In this document: one piece after another, positions 23,598 through 33,305 of the stretch
Position numbering within the stretch: the stretch's first letter is position 1
How the letters are laid out: every line of letters begins with the position of its first letter
Source: Nematopogon swammerdamellus
Lineage: Eukaryota; Arthropoda; Insecta; Lepidoptera; Adelidae
Assembly (NCBI GenBank): GCA_946902875.1
Contig: OX336348.1
Coordinates: 16,641,741-16,705,740, forward strand
Reading direction: 5' to 3'
Length of the DNA: 64,000 bases
The notes under the pieces: model-generated
Database searches by the model: none
What the model was told of the DNA's origin: nothing
The model's input: only the letters and a program-made list of their open reading frames with translations
Translations under genes and position numbers: made by a program

Positions 23598-23833
23598 CGT
23601 GTTGTGTGACTGCAGTGTGTGTGTGTGTAGTGTGAGATAGTGCTGACGGGGTGCCGCTGAGGACTGAGCTAGGCCATAGAGGTACCCACACTCGTACTCC
23701 TTCTAGGCGACCTTGGTTATGTTTTTGTCTGTTTAAAATTGGTAATTATGTAATTTATTCGTTTATTTAACTTAGATATAAGGGGGAGCTATTTTTATTG
23801 AACTTACTTGCCGCCTACCCACAGAAAGTATTT

Positions 23834-24078
23834 AACTGATACCATGGTATGTTGGAGTTGATCATGAACTTGCAAAGGTCCATATAAAACAATTGTTTTT
23901 CACTTGATATGCCATTATGTTGTTCACTATTTATATGACGAGTGACGTTGTATTTCTTGGGTAAGAATGTCGTATCGCATTTTGTGCAAAATAAAACATT
24001 ATTGCGTAAATCGATGTCTGCACAATTTTCTATCCACGATTGTACTGTTTCTATGCGCGATTTCCTTCTTGGTGGCAT
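23834..24078 (-). pseudogene. hAT transposase, N-terminal ~82 codons with BED-like zinc finger
   Basis: The start codon is at 24078 (MPPRRKSRIETVQSWIEN). Residues ~29-55 form a C2H2/BED-type finger: FCTKC followed by VTRHINSEQH, resembling the single finger of CGGBP1-like hAT proteins, which contacts element ends. The frame is open to residue ~82 (IPWYQLN), where the LINE begins; codons beyond are LINE sequence ending at a stop. The other part is 17120-18313. Confidence 0.82.
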
Positions 24079-24583
24079 GTTTTTGTTTCACTTTCACTTA
24101 CCTAACTTTTTCACTTAGCTATAATAAATTAATTACGACCCACTGTGCGGGCGGTGCATGCAAAGACAAACGCGCGCGATACACAACAAACGTCCGACAC
24201 TAGGTGCGGTCGAAGGTCGAATGAAAGAAAGTAGAGACAGATAGTCAGATACAAAGTGCAAGTAGCAAAGAAAGAGTAAAAGACTAATAGTAGTGAGCGA
24301 TAAAGGTGGTGCGAGCAAAAGGACGACGACGCCCGCGCCGCGCCAGTTGCGTGCGTCGTATTCGCAATTTTTGGCGCTTGCATAGCAGCTGAATCTACGA
24401 GTAGTACTTACTGAGTATTATTTTGGTGCGATAAAGATTTATAAATTGCTGAGTAGTAGAAAGTAATAAAATATTTAGTTGTTTCCAGGTAGGTTAAGTT
24501 CCGTGTAAGACAAAAATGCCTACTTAGTTTATCGTATTATCTAAATATAAATATGTATGTATAATATTATATAAATGTACATA
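24079..24583. other. 5' region of the hAT transposase gene
   Basis: Sequence between the transposase ATG and the inserted MITE. It contains a GC-rich patch (24300-24360) and no other open frame of note. It probably holds the transposase promoter and subterminal binding sites. Confidence 0.4.
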
Positions 24584-25085
24584 AGGTCTTTCAAAATTAG
24601 TTCATAGTACGCTAAAGGGGGGGGGGGGGGGGGGGTTCTGTATCGGAAATAGATCACTTTTAAAGAACAAAGATTTTTAATTTTTTTAAATTTTTTTATG
24701 TAAAATGTAAAAAAAAATTTTTTCTTAATCGTTTCAGTTTCATGCCAGGAACAAAAAAGTCTTCCAACACATAGATCTCTTTCTTTCAGAAATTGTGAAA
24801 AACCAAAATTTTAGTTTTATTAGTATGGAATAGAAAGAATTTGATTGTTTTTAACAATTTACACGTGTTACATCATAATGGTCATGAAGACTTTTTTGTT
24901 ACTGTTATGAAACTGAATCGATTAGGTTATAAAAATCAAACACCTATTTTTTTATTTAAATACCTACATAAAAAAAATTTTTTACTTAAAAAAAGCCCAA
25001 GGTCCAAAAATTTTTATATAGGTTTTACTCCCTATATGATACAGAAACCCCCCTTAGCGTACTATGAACAAATTTTGAAAGACCT
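24584..25085. mobile_element. MITE with mariner-like TA duplication, 502 bp
   Basis: Terminal inverted repeats begin AGGTCTTTCAAAATTAGTTC and include TCATAGTACGCTAAGGGGG. They are flanked by TA on both sides (24582-24583, 25086-25087). A G-homopolymer of about 20 interrupts the left repeat near 24617-24636. It is shared with the related element at 35578-36701. No transposase. Confidence 0.75.
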
Positions 25086-25310
25086 TATATAAATATGTAT
25101 TATATTTACTTAATCGTTAACATAAAGTATACATGTTTATATAAGTACTGTAGGTATATAAGTATTCAGGTCTGAAATATGACATGAATAAAATACATTA
25201 AACAAATAAATATGAGTATCGATAACAGTGTCGATTGTTTATTGATCGCCGTAGTCAATCCCTATCAAGGTCGTATTCGTGCCCCGCGGATTCCGATGTA
25301 TGCTAATAAA

Positions 25311-25740
25311 TAATCACTTAAGGATTCATTCAGGCGCAGGATTCGTCCATAACAGGTCCATACCTACAAAACGGAATACAATATGCAGCTTTTGTTTACA
25401 AAGCAGCCACCATATGCTGCCGCAGCAGCGTGCACACACACACACGCAACACACCGAGCCTAGCTCGCTATTCGCTAAATGCGCTTCCCGCTGCGCCAAC
25501 TCGAAAGGCTGATCAGCGGTTGCGTGCGGGACGGGGGGCATCGGCCCCCCGAGAATACGGTGGCGCTTCAAATGTAGCCAACCTTCATTCGTCGCCCGCG
25601 TGTGACGCGCATGGTGAATCGAAATTTCCGAAGCGCTGCAGCGTAGGATTCACCATTTTTAGGTTTCCGTATCCCGGAACTCCGCAACTCTGCATCACAG
25701 TGTTCTTGAGTTTGCGCGCACGATTAGAAGAATGCGCGCG
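25311..25740 (-). repeat. Right arm of the ~23-kb palindrome (distal part)
   Basis: Reverse complement of 2769-3196, with a 2-bp CA indel near 25697 and otherwise nearly identical. It stops at GCGCGCG (25740). Immediately outside there is a second copy of GATTAGAAGAATGCG. The sequence holds no recognisable gene; short open frames are the same ones seen at 2712-3181. Confidence 0.85.
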
Positions 25741-25745
25741 ATTAG

Positions 25746-26987
25746 AAGAATGCGGAGCGCGACCTGCTGCGCACCGAGGTGGAGCGGCTAGCCGGCGACC
25801 GCGAGGAGTACGAGCGTATGCTGGAAACAAACCAGGACCTGGAAGAGCAGCTGCAGGCCGCGCTCGACACGCAGCGCACCCAGGCCCCGACCGACGACTC
25901 GTGCCCCTCCGACCTGCGCTCCGGCATCCCCACCGATAAGGAGCTGCAGCTGCAGCAGGAGGTCATCGTACTGCTGCAGAGCGTGCACGAGAAAGACGTC
26001 AGGATAAAGGAGCTCGAGTCGCGACAATACCGTGCGCCGCAGGAACCTGCCGCATACTTCTCCCCTAGTGATGTTACGGTAGCTTCCCAAACACTACTCT
26101 CGCCATCACTGACATTGACAACTACCGTTACATCAAAGTCACCGGCAAAAATAAATAAAAAAAATAAGAATAAAGTTAAGAACAAGAATAAGAATAATAA
26201 AAAATCTAACAAAATTAATATGGCTAATGCAAAGGTGACGATAAGCGAACCGGCGAACCCACACGTGCACAACACCACATTGCCCAAGAAAAGAGTATGT
26301 GCACCGGCGCCGCTGAGTGTGTACTTAGATTGCCCAGTTAGGCGAAAAATGTTAATATTATGTGACAAGTAAGGAAGGGACTTGGCAGCGACGATGAAGG
26401 AGTACTCGTCTGGCTACGATGACGTGTCAGCGATATGCAAGCCGGGCGCCCCGCTGCAGGCACTCATACAAGATGTATCCGGACTCACCAAGGACATGAA
26501 GGAGGGAGATGCGCTTGTTGTCCTGGCAACTGACACAGTAACAAACTCTGATTTAAATAAACACATCCGTAGCATTAAGTTTCTGACGCGGCACTGCTGC
26601 CAAAAAAATATAAAACTATTTATAAGCTCAATAATGTACAATTATAGATGTACTGATAGTTCTAGACTTAATAATATAGCGCACCAGATAAATACTCAAA
26701 TGTACAACATTAGCTTAAAACCACTAGATATGCATTATATAGATTAAAATTCTTTTGACACACAGTGCTATAATAGCATAGGCAAGATTAATTCCAAAGG
26801 ACTGATCAATATATGCAAGGGAATAATCAGTAAAAATGGTGTACACAAACATTATAACCCGAACTTGTGTTATTTGACTGGTCCGCATATTTCTAAATGT
26901 AATATTAGTGTAAATAACACAGAGGACGACGAAAATTCTATGTTCTATTCTTTTTGTCAACCAATGACCGACCTACCTCATCAGTAA
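25746..26987 (+). pseudogene. LINE ORF1-type protein with coiled coil and SGNH-esterase-like domain
   Basis: One reading frame from the palindrome edge to a stop at 26985-26987, interrupted by TAA at 26370-26372 and 26745-26747. It begins with a heptad-rich coiled coil (ERDLLRTEVERL, DREEYERMLETNQDLEEQLQ). A Lys/Asn-rich linker (about residues 125-160) leads to an SGNH/GDSL-like hydrolase core: RRKMLILCD, then the block that normally holds the catalytic Ser, here Lys plus a stop, then GRDLAATMKEYSSGYDD, VSAICKPGAPLQALI and EGDALVVLATDTVTN. Some insect CR1-group LINE ORF1 proteins have coiled coil plus esterase domains; assignment to that class is by resemblance. It is 5'-truncated at the palindrome boundary and inactive. 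Confidence 0.65.
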
Positions 26988-27621
26988 CCTCTGTCATTCA
27001 TACCTAGATGTATAGCTATAGTGTGGTACGAGTATTGTAATAATGTTGAGTAGTACTTTATCGTAGGTGTAATAGTAATAAAGTATTCAGATGTCGAATT
27101 ACGAGTTCCCATATCAGGCGAGCCCGTCAAGCGGCATCGCTCGTCGAGGAGTCTTGCATGTGACATATAATTTTCTAAATCGCGTTTTTTTACCACAATA
27201 ACATTTCTCATGCATGCTCCCTGCACGAGCGATACCGCGCGAACGAGATCGCCCGCCGATAGAACCCGCGATTGGCCATCAGTGTATAAGCCGCTAGCAC
27301 ATTCACATAATGATTGATGTTTTAAGTTGACTTGCTTTAGATATAGATTATTTGATTGATCAGTATTTATTTTATTTGATAGTGTGTTTATACTGGATTG
27401 AGTCACTATTAGAAATTTAATAATATGGTTGAGAGAAAGATAAATAACATGTATAATTTCTACACAAATAGTATAATAGATAGAATAAAATATAATTATG
27501 AATAGACATGTAATAGGTATCTTTGTTTTCGTATACTTGTATTGGATTGGCACTGGGGTACTTACATAATGTTGTTGCTGTTTATACTGACACAGCGAGT
27601 GTCCGCCCTGGTAAGAATTGT
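26988..27621. other. No gene recognised between two LINE ORF1 remnants
   Basis: A 244-codon minus-strand frame crosses this region, but it is low-complexity, has no family motif, and its first codons overlap the out-of-frame end of the neighbouring ORF1. It is treated as chance. Confidence 0.45.
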
Positions 27622-28500
27622 TCAGCTGATTTTCTTGAGGTCCGCTCTCGTAGAAATGCGTATAGGGCGCGATCCCTCGGCTTTCCTTGTAATGATGGTG
27701 CAGTTTTTTACCCACGTAAACTTATAGGACTTTTACGCTGCGAGTTTCTTGCACTCCCTGAGTAGTTGTGTATTACCTGGCGTTAGATGCTCGCTAACAA
27801 AAATTCTGTTCGGTTCTCCTGTAAGTCCGACGTCGGTCGTAGTGATGCCCTTCTTCTTCTTAAGCCCTGACAGGATGGTGTCCTTGTGTAGCCTTTTACG
27901 CAGCCTGATGACAATGTTACGAGGCCGGTCGGCGGCAGCGGGAGCGGCGGCGACGGCGGCGGAGGTGGGGGCGGTCGCGGCCGAGGATCCGGGGCCGGGC
28001 CGCACTCTCGTCGCCGACTCGATGTCGGAGTCCGCGAGCTGCAGGCCCGTATGCTGTGCAATTTTCTTAATGATGGCGGATATGTCTTCGTTCTGCTTCT
28101 CCGGTACACCGAATAATTCAATGTTCTGCATCCTGTTCCTTTGATCGCCTCTGCTGCGGTCTGCGTGCAGTTTTTCTAGTTCTTCTCTAATTTGTAACAG
28201 TTCTTTTTCAAGTGATTTGCTCTTTCCCGCGCAGCGTTCGAGTTCGTTGACCTTGTCAACCAGTTCATCCTGTCGTCCAGTGGTGAACTGCATCGCCTCC
28301 TGTATTTCCTTAACGTCTGTAAGTAAACACGTTTGTCTTTTACTTAAATCTGTGAATGATTCCTTTAGTTCACCGTATTGCAAGCGTACAATCTTCAATT
28401 CAGCCTTTATTTCTGAAGTCGAAGATGATATGTTGACGTTGATTTCCTCCTTCATTAGTAGCATTGGATTTTTAATCTCTTCTGTGAAGCTGAGTAGCAT
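27622..28500 (-). pseudogene. LINE ORF1, coiled coil plus RRM-like, one nonsense codon
   Basis: From MLLSFTEEIKNP at 28500 the frame shows a coiled coil (about residues 15-125). It then shows the L1-like ORF1 core: NRMQNIELFGVPEKQNEDIS, an Ala/Pro-rich insert, RPRNIVIRLRKRLHKDTILS, and RIFVSEHLTPGNTQLLRECK. A TAA at 27733-27735 interrupts it. The same frame continues with YKFTWVKNCTIITRKAEGSR, the usual ORF1 ending, to TGA at 27622-27624. No ORF2 follows, so the element is 3'-truncated. A separate LINE 3' tail (AATAAAG plus an AAAT repeat on the minus strand) lies at 28586-28612. Confidence 0.75.
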
Positions 28501-28612
28501 CTCCTTTGTGTCGCATTCTGGTTGTTTTCGTTTACGGAAAGTAATTGTTTGTGTGTCGGCGTAATCAGCATCGCTTATTTTCGTAGGTATTTATTTATTT
28601 ATTTACTTTATT

Positions 28613-29239
28613 CGGGAAATAGACAGCCTAGCCGAAACAACAATACAAAAAACAAAAGTCAAGTATTACGCCTATAAACATATTTCCACTAAAACATCTA
28701 AGATTATAATAACGTAGAAAAAATTTACAGAATATTAGGTATTTAGATCTGGACTAGAGCTGCACTGGTTCGGCGGCGAACGAGTAAGCGTGCCGTACAT
28801 GATGTTATGAATGTGGAAAAGGAAAAGGAAAATCTATATTAAAATTTAATGGTCAAGAGAAAAATCAATTATTTGCATTGCATATCAATTATTTTCATAC
28901 AAATCGAATCGAAATAAAAGCGGCGCGGCGCGGTGGCGCTTGGTGGCGGCTAGCTGGCGGAGACTGGCGGCGCGGCGGCGGAGGCGCGGGGCGAGGCGCG
29001 GGGTGCGGTCTGGCGGAGCGCGGTGTGTGTATGCATTGTCTCGAGCAGAGTATTTTATTTAATTCGATTCATAATATTATGTAGGTTTGATTAATTTTAG
29101 GTGCAAACCTATGTTGTTGCAAGTCGATGTTAGCGGATATTTACTTAACTGGAGTTCCTATTTGATTTAAGTTATTTGATCGTATGTTTATTATATTGTA
29201 CGTAGTGTAGTATGCGCGCAATATTAGCGAAAAGATTCT
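28613..29239. other. LINE-tail remnant and GC-rich intergenic DNA
   Basis: 28613-28740 is probably the 3' UTR of a truncated minus-strand LINE. 28917-29030 is a GGCGCG-rich tract without motifs. The rest has no recognised gene. Confidence 0.4.
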
Positions 29240-29383
29240 TATATTTACCCTACTACGGTGAAGCGAAAAGGAGAGTTATGTGTTTGACCGGTATGCATGT
29301 ATGTATGTATGTATGTATGTATGTATGTATGTATGTATGTATGTATGTATGTATGTATGTATGTATGTATGTATGCATGTATG

Positions 29384-29417
<34 letters not shown>

Positions 29418-29710
29418 TGTATGTATGTATGTATGCATGTATGCATGTTCATCTGTTCCCTCATAACTTCGAAACTACTTATCATAATTAGACAAATGAG
29501 GTATCGTTGGATGCGTTTTGGCGCTGGATAGAAGCTATGCGACGTCCCATAAAATTGGATATGGCGGCTTCTAAAGGACATAAAGTCATGACCTAAAAAA
29601 AATTTTTTTTAATGATGCCGTGTTGGGTATCAAATGAAAGAAAATTTTATATATTGTTAGCTGTTGCTTTCGGATTTGCTTGCATGCATCCGATAATTGG
29701 GAATAATTTC
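29240..29710 (+). repeat. (GTAT)n-containing dispersed element
   Basis: It starts with a CTACGGTGAAGCGAAAAGG-like head and TTATGTGTTTGACCGGTATG. A ~150-bp (ATGT)n run (29290-29445) follows, then CTGTTCCCTCATAACTTCGA and GAGGTATCGTTGGATGCGT. Related copies lie at 31687-32095 (minus) and 42250-42418. Methionine/tyrosine/valine-rich frames here are microsatellite translations. Confidence 0.7.
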
Positions 29711-30147
29711 TAAAAATAAGTTCAAAAACTAAAACCCGACTACTGAAAAATCATGCTCTAAAAAGTATGAAACAAGAAAATGTTCTCATCTGAAATTGTT
29801 ATGTACAAACTATTCAATATTTTATCGTCTATTAAATAAACAACTTACACGTAATATATTTTAATGTATTTAATAAATATTCATAGTGTTGTTCAGAGGA
29901 TAGCCATGGTCGTATGCCACTTTGCCCTATAGGGTAGGTGGCATACGACCACGGCTATCCTCTGAACAACACTATGAATATTTATTAAATACATTAAAAT
30001 ATATTACGTGTAAGTTGTTTATTTAATAGACGATAAAATATTGAATAGTTTGTACATAACAATTTCAGATGAGAACATTTTCTTGTTTCATACTTTTTAG
30101 AGCATGATTTTTCAGTAGTCGGGTTTTAGTTTTTGAACTTATTTTTT
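29711..30147. repeat. Near-perfect ~430-bp hairpin (arms ~210 bp, loop 17 nt)
   Basis: Positions x and 59858-x are complementary across nearly the whole span. The loop is 29921-29937 (around CCCTATAGGG). I saw only isolated mismatches, such as A/G next to TGGTCGTATGCC. Sequence 30160-30236 recurs inverted at 50480-50540 beside a second, rearranged copy, so the element was probably longer. No protein. Confidence 0.85.
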
Positions 30148-30265
30148 ATTTTAATTATTTTGGGGATATAACTTCGTGATAAAGTATTTGCAGAGCCGTT
30201 TTACATGTTTTGTTTGTTTAGGTTTTACTGTTTTATAATTTTAACATGTGTACCATAGTCCATAA

Positions 30266-31262
30266 GGGCAAGCTGGGTTCAGGTAAACGATAAACCGACT
30301 CGAAGAAAGTAAGTAACAAAGGGCGAGGCCGAAGGCCGAGCTGCGTTCAGGAAGACGACAAACTTTCTCGAAGAAAGTAAGCAACTATGGGCGAGGCCGA
30401 AGGCCGAGCGGCGCTCAGGAAGACGATGAACCATCTTTAAGAAAGTAAGTAACTGAGGGCGAGGCCGAAGGCCGAGCTGCGTTCGGGAAGACTATAAACC
30501 TTCCCGAAGACATTAAGCAACCATGGGCGAGGCCGAAGGCCGAGCTGCGTTCAGGAAGAGGATAAACCATCTTTAAGAAAGTAAGTAACTGAGGGCCAGG
30601 CCGAAGGCCGAGCTGCGTTCGGGAAGACTATAAACCTTCTCGAAGAAAGTAAGTAACAAAGGGCGAGGCCGAAGGCCGAGCTGCGTTCAGGAAGATGATA
30701 AACTTTCTCGAAGACAACCTCCTTTACTATCATTTTGTTGTTTGATTTACGTTTTGTTTATAGACGTCCAGAGATACCAGCCTTTCTTACTTTCTCGAAG
30801 ACAGTAAGTATATAAGAGAGGCCGAAGGCCGAGCTGCGTTCATGAAGAGGATAAACCATCTTTAAGAAAGTAATTAAAAAAGGGCGAGGCCGAAGACCGA
30901 GCTGCGTTCGGGAAGACTATAAACCTTCTCGTAAACAGTAAGTAACTAAGGGAGAGGCCGAAGGCCGAGCTGCGTTCGGGATGACTATAAACCTTCTCGT
31001 AGACAGTAAGTAACTATGGGCGAGGCCGAAGGTCGAGATGCGTTCAGGAAGAGGATAATTCTTTTTCGAAATAAGTAGCTAAGAAGTTACTTTCTTCGAG
31101 ATGATTATAGTCTTCCTGAACGCAGCTCGGCCTTCGGCCTCGCCCTCAGTTACTAACTGTCTTTAAGAAGGTTTATCTACTTCCTGAACGCAGCTCGGCC
31201 TTCTGCCTCGCCCTTAGTTACTTATTTTCTTTGAGTAGGTTTATCGTCTTCCTGAACGCAAC
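30266..31262. repeat. Foldback ~69-bp array (partial)
   Basis: About ten units in one orientation to about 31065, interrupted at 30716-30780 by unrelated sequence containing TTTACGTTTTGTTTATAGAC, then three units inverted. It is joined to sequence ending in GCGTTTATAATATT at about 31285. The terminal hairpin-CTAG end is missing. Confidence 0.7.
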
Positions 31263-31337
31263 TCATTTACAAACTTTCGCGTTTATAATATTAAGATGGT
31301 TTTAAGTAGGATGTATTTGGGTAGGTTTGGAATGAGG

Positions 31338-31676
31338 AGTACCGTGTGGGGTCGATACTTAAAAAGAATATCCCCACTGCATCTCTCCCCATGCATGTCG
31401 TAAAAGGCGACTAAGGGATAAGGACAAGATGCCGTGCTAAAGGGCGACAGGATCGCCACCTCTCACCTTGGCACGGTACTTCCACCGAGTCATGCAGCAG
31501 GTGGGTCTTCGTGCCATACTTGCTGCTTGATCGATTTAATCTTGTTCGAATCCTTTGCAAAACGTGGTGGTCGGTGTTGTGCTGTAATTGACAAGAGTTC
31601 TTGCAGCACAACACCGATTACTCTGCTTACCCCGATTGTCGGGATTCAGCGTCTGTGATATGTATGTATATATGTA
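31338..31676 (+). mobile_element. SINE-like insertion, 339 bp, with 10-bp target duplication
   Basis: It begins at AGTACCGTGTGGGGTCGA, contains GTCGTAAAAGGCGACTAAGG, and ends in a short GTATGTATATATGTA tail. It is flanked by TGGAATGAGG on both sides (31328-31337 and 31677-31686). Partial relatives lie at 54945-55028 and, reversed, near 58380-58430. LINE-type mobilisation is inferred from the tail and duplication. Confidence 0.7.
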
Positions 31677-31686
31677 TGGAATGAGG

Positions 31687-32095
31687 CCTGATTTTATTTT
31701 ATTTAGAAATTATTACCAATTATCGGGTGCATGCAAGCAAATCCGAAAGCAATAGCTAACAATATATATATTTTTGAAATGTGCTAATTAAGCCCTTTCA
31801 TTTGATACCCAACAGGGCATCATTAACAAAACATTTTTTTTTAGATCATGACTTTTTGTCATCTAGAGGGCGCCATAGTCAATTTTGTGTGACGTCACAT
31901 AGCCTATAACCAGCGGACGATCAAGACGCTTTCAACGATACCTCATTTGTCAAATTGTGATAAGTAGTTTAGAAGTTATGAGGGAACAGATGAAAATACA
32001 TACATACATACATACATACATACATACATACATACATACCGGTCAAACACATAACCCTCCTTTTTGCTTCGCCGTAGTCGGGTAAAAATCAGGCC
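31687..32095 (-). repeat. (GTAT)n-containing dispersed element, minus-strand copy
   Basis: Mirrors the parts of 29240-29710: CCGGTCAAACACATAACC, a CATA run (31996-32038) and GGTATCAAATGAAAG-type sequence. It is enclosed by ~38-bp inverted repeats around AGGCCTGATTTT and its complement, which also enclose the SINE-like insertion. Confidence 0.6.
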
Positions 32096-32151
32096 TCACT
32101 CCAAACCTACCCAAAATACATCCTACTAATATTATAAACGCGAAAGTTTGT

Positions 32152-33086
32152 GAATGAGTTGCGTTCAGGAAGACGATAAACCTACTCAAAGAAAGTAAGT
32201 AACTAATGGCGAGGCCGAAGGCCGAGCTACGTTCGGGAAGACTATAAACCTTCTCGAAGAAAGTAAGTAACAAAAGGCGAGGCCGAAGGCCGAGCTGCGT
32301 TCAGGAAGACCCTAAACCTTCTCGAAGAAAGCAAGTAACAAAGGGCGAGGCCGAAGGCTGAGCTGCGTTCAGGAAGAGGATAAACCTTCTCGAAGACAGT
32401 AAGTAACTATGGGCGAGACCGAAGGCCGAGATGTGTTCAGGAAGAGGATAAATATTTTCGAAGAAAGTAAGTAACAAAGAAGTTATTTTCTTCGAGAAGA
32501 TTTGTGGTCTTCCTGAACGCAGCTCGGCCTTCGGACTCGCCCTCTGTTACTTACATTCTTCGAAAAGGTTATCCTCTTCCTGAACGCAGCTCGGCCTTCG
32601 GCCTCGCCCTTTGTTACGTACTTTCTTAAAGACGGTTTATCCTCTTCCTGAACGCAGCTCGGCCTTCGGCCTCGCCCATAGTTACTTACGTCTTTGGAAA
32701 GGTTTATCGTCTTCCTGAACGCAGCTCGGCCTTCGGCCTCGCCCTCTGTTACTTACTTTCTCCGAGAAAGTTTACGGTCTTCCTGAACGCAGCTCGGTCT
32801 TCGGCCTCGCCCATAGTTACTTACTGTCTTCGAGAAGGTTTATCGACTTCCTGAACGCAGCTCGGTCTTCAGCCTCGCCCTTTGTTACTTACTTTCTTTG
32901 AAATGGTTATCCTCTTTGTGAACGCAGCTCGGCCTTCGACCTCAAAAAGTTACTCACTTTCTTCGAGACGGTTTATCGTTTACCTGAATCCAGCTCGCCC
33001 TTAGTTACTAGCCTGAACCCAGCTCGCCCTTAGTTCTTCCTTTGAAATACGAATTTCACGCGAGCGAAGCCGCGGGCAAAAGCTAG
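32152..33086. repeat. Foldback ~69-bp array with one complete end
   Basis: Units run one way to about 32470 and inverted from about 32485 onward, ending in the hairpin plus CTAG (33083-33086) followed by T. With 30266-31262 it forms a larger inverted pair around 31.3-32.1 kb. Confidence 0.75.
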
Positions 33087-33305
33087 TACTGTAATAAAGG
33101 CGGAACAAAGTCCGCAGGGTCAGCTAGTTACGTATAATTTCTGAAACTAGATAGATTATAGATAAGTTTATACAGGACTAACAACCCAAAATGTGAAGCA
33201 AAAGTATTTTTTGTATTTTTAAATAAATCAAGTGTCATGTCATTATTAAGGCTACTTCAAAAAATATATACCTTTATAAGGAGTTCTTTTCAGGTCGGCG
33301 ATTGC

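Larger units (their letters stand above)
18318..23829 (-). mobile_element. Two-ORF LINE, 5.5 kb, inserted in the hAT transposase gene
   Basis: It is bounded by a 4-bp duplication ATTT on the plus strand (18314-18317 and 23830-23833). It reads on the minus strand from 23829 to an AATAAAG signal and a (TACA)n-type tail at 18318-18360. It carries ORF1 (22701-23597) and ORF2 (18683-21625), with a ~230-bp 5' leader and a ~360-bp 3' UTR. An intact start, both ORFs open and a clean tail suggest a full-length, young copy. The unusual point is the ~1.07-kb AT-rich gap between ORF1 and ORF2. A relative (same RT style, AATAAAG and a TATC-repeat tail) sits at 38429-39794. Confidence 0.88.
16430..25302 (-). 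mobile_element. hAT-family DNA transposon, 8.87 kb, carrying a nested LINE
   Basis: The ends are 28-bp perfect terminal inverted repeats beginning CATACATCGGAATCCGCGGG. They are flanked by an exact 8-bp duplication CTAATAAA (16422-16429 and 25303-25310), the hAT signature length. The interior encodes a hAT transposase on the minus strand, split by a LINE (18318-23829). Without the LINE the element is about 3.36 kb, normal for an autonomous hAT. A TA-flanked MITE (24584-25085) also lies inside. Removing the element rejoins 16429 to 25311 and restores a sequence identical to the mirrored left arm near 3190. Confidence 0.9.

Noticed and set aside
22729..23640. Plus-strand frames of 60-140 codons opposite LINE ORF1
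   Set aside because: Shadow frames of the GC-richer ORF1; no motifs. The minus-strand frame has the ORF1 domain order.
17017..24145. Alternative hAT ends CACAGTGGG(G/T)CG
   Set aside because: They look like short inverted repeats but lack a target duplication. The outer CATACATCGG termini have an exact 8-bp duplication and are shared with 35578-36701.
2769..25740. Palindrome as a pure assembly or missed-adapter artefact
   Set aside because: Not excluded without reads, but disfavoured. The arms differ by substitutions, a 2-bp indel, whole array units and a ~1-kb block; the spacer is unique; and only one arm has the hAT with an exact target duplication.
26981..27715. Minus-strand frame of 244 codons
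   Set aside because: Low-complexity composition and no motif. Its start overlaps the true ORF1 C terminus in another frame.
29212..29581. MYVCMYVCMYV / HTYIHTYIHTY frames, also at 42250-42499
   Set aside because: Pure translations of the (ATGT)n microsatellite on either strand.
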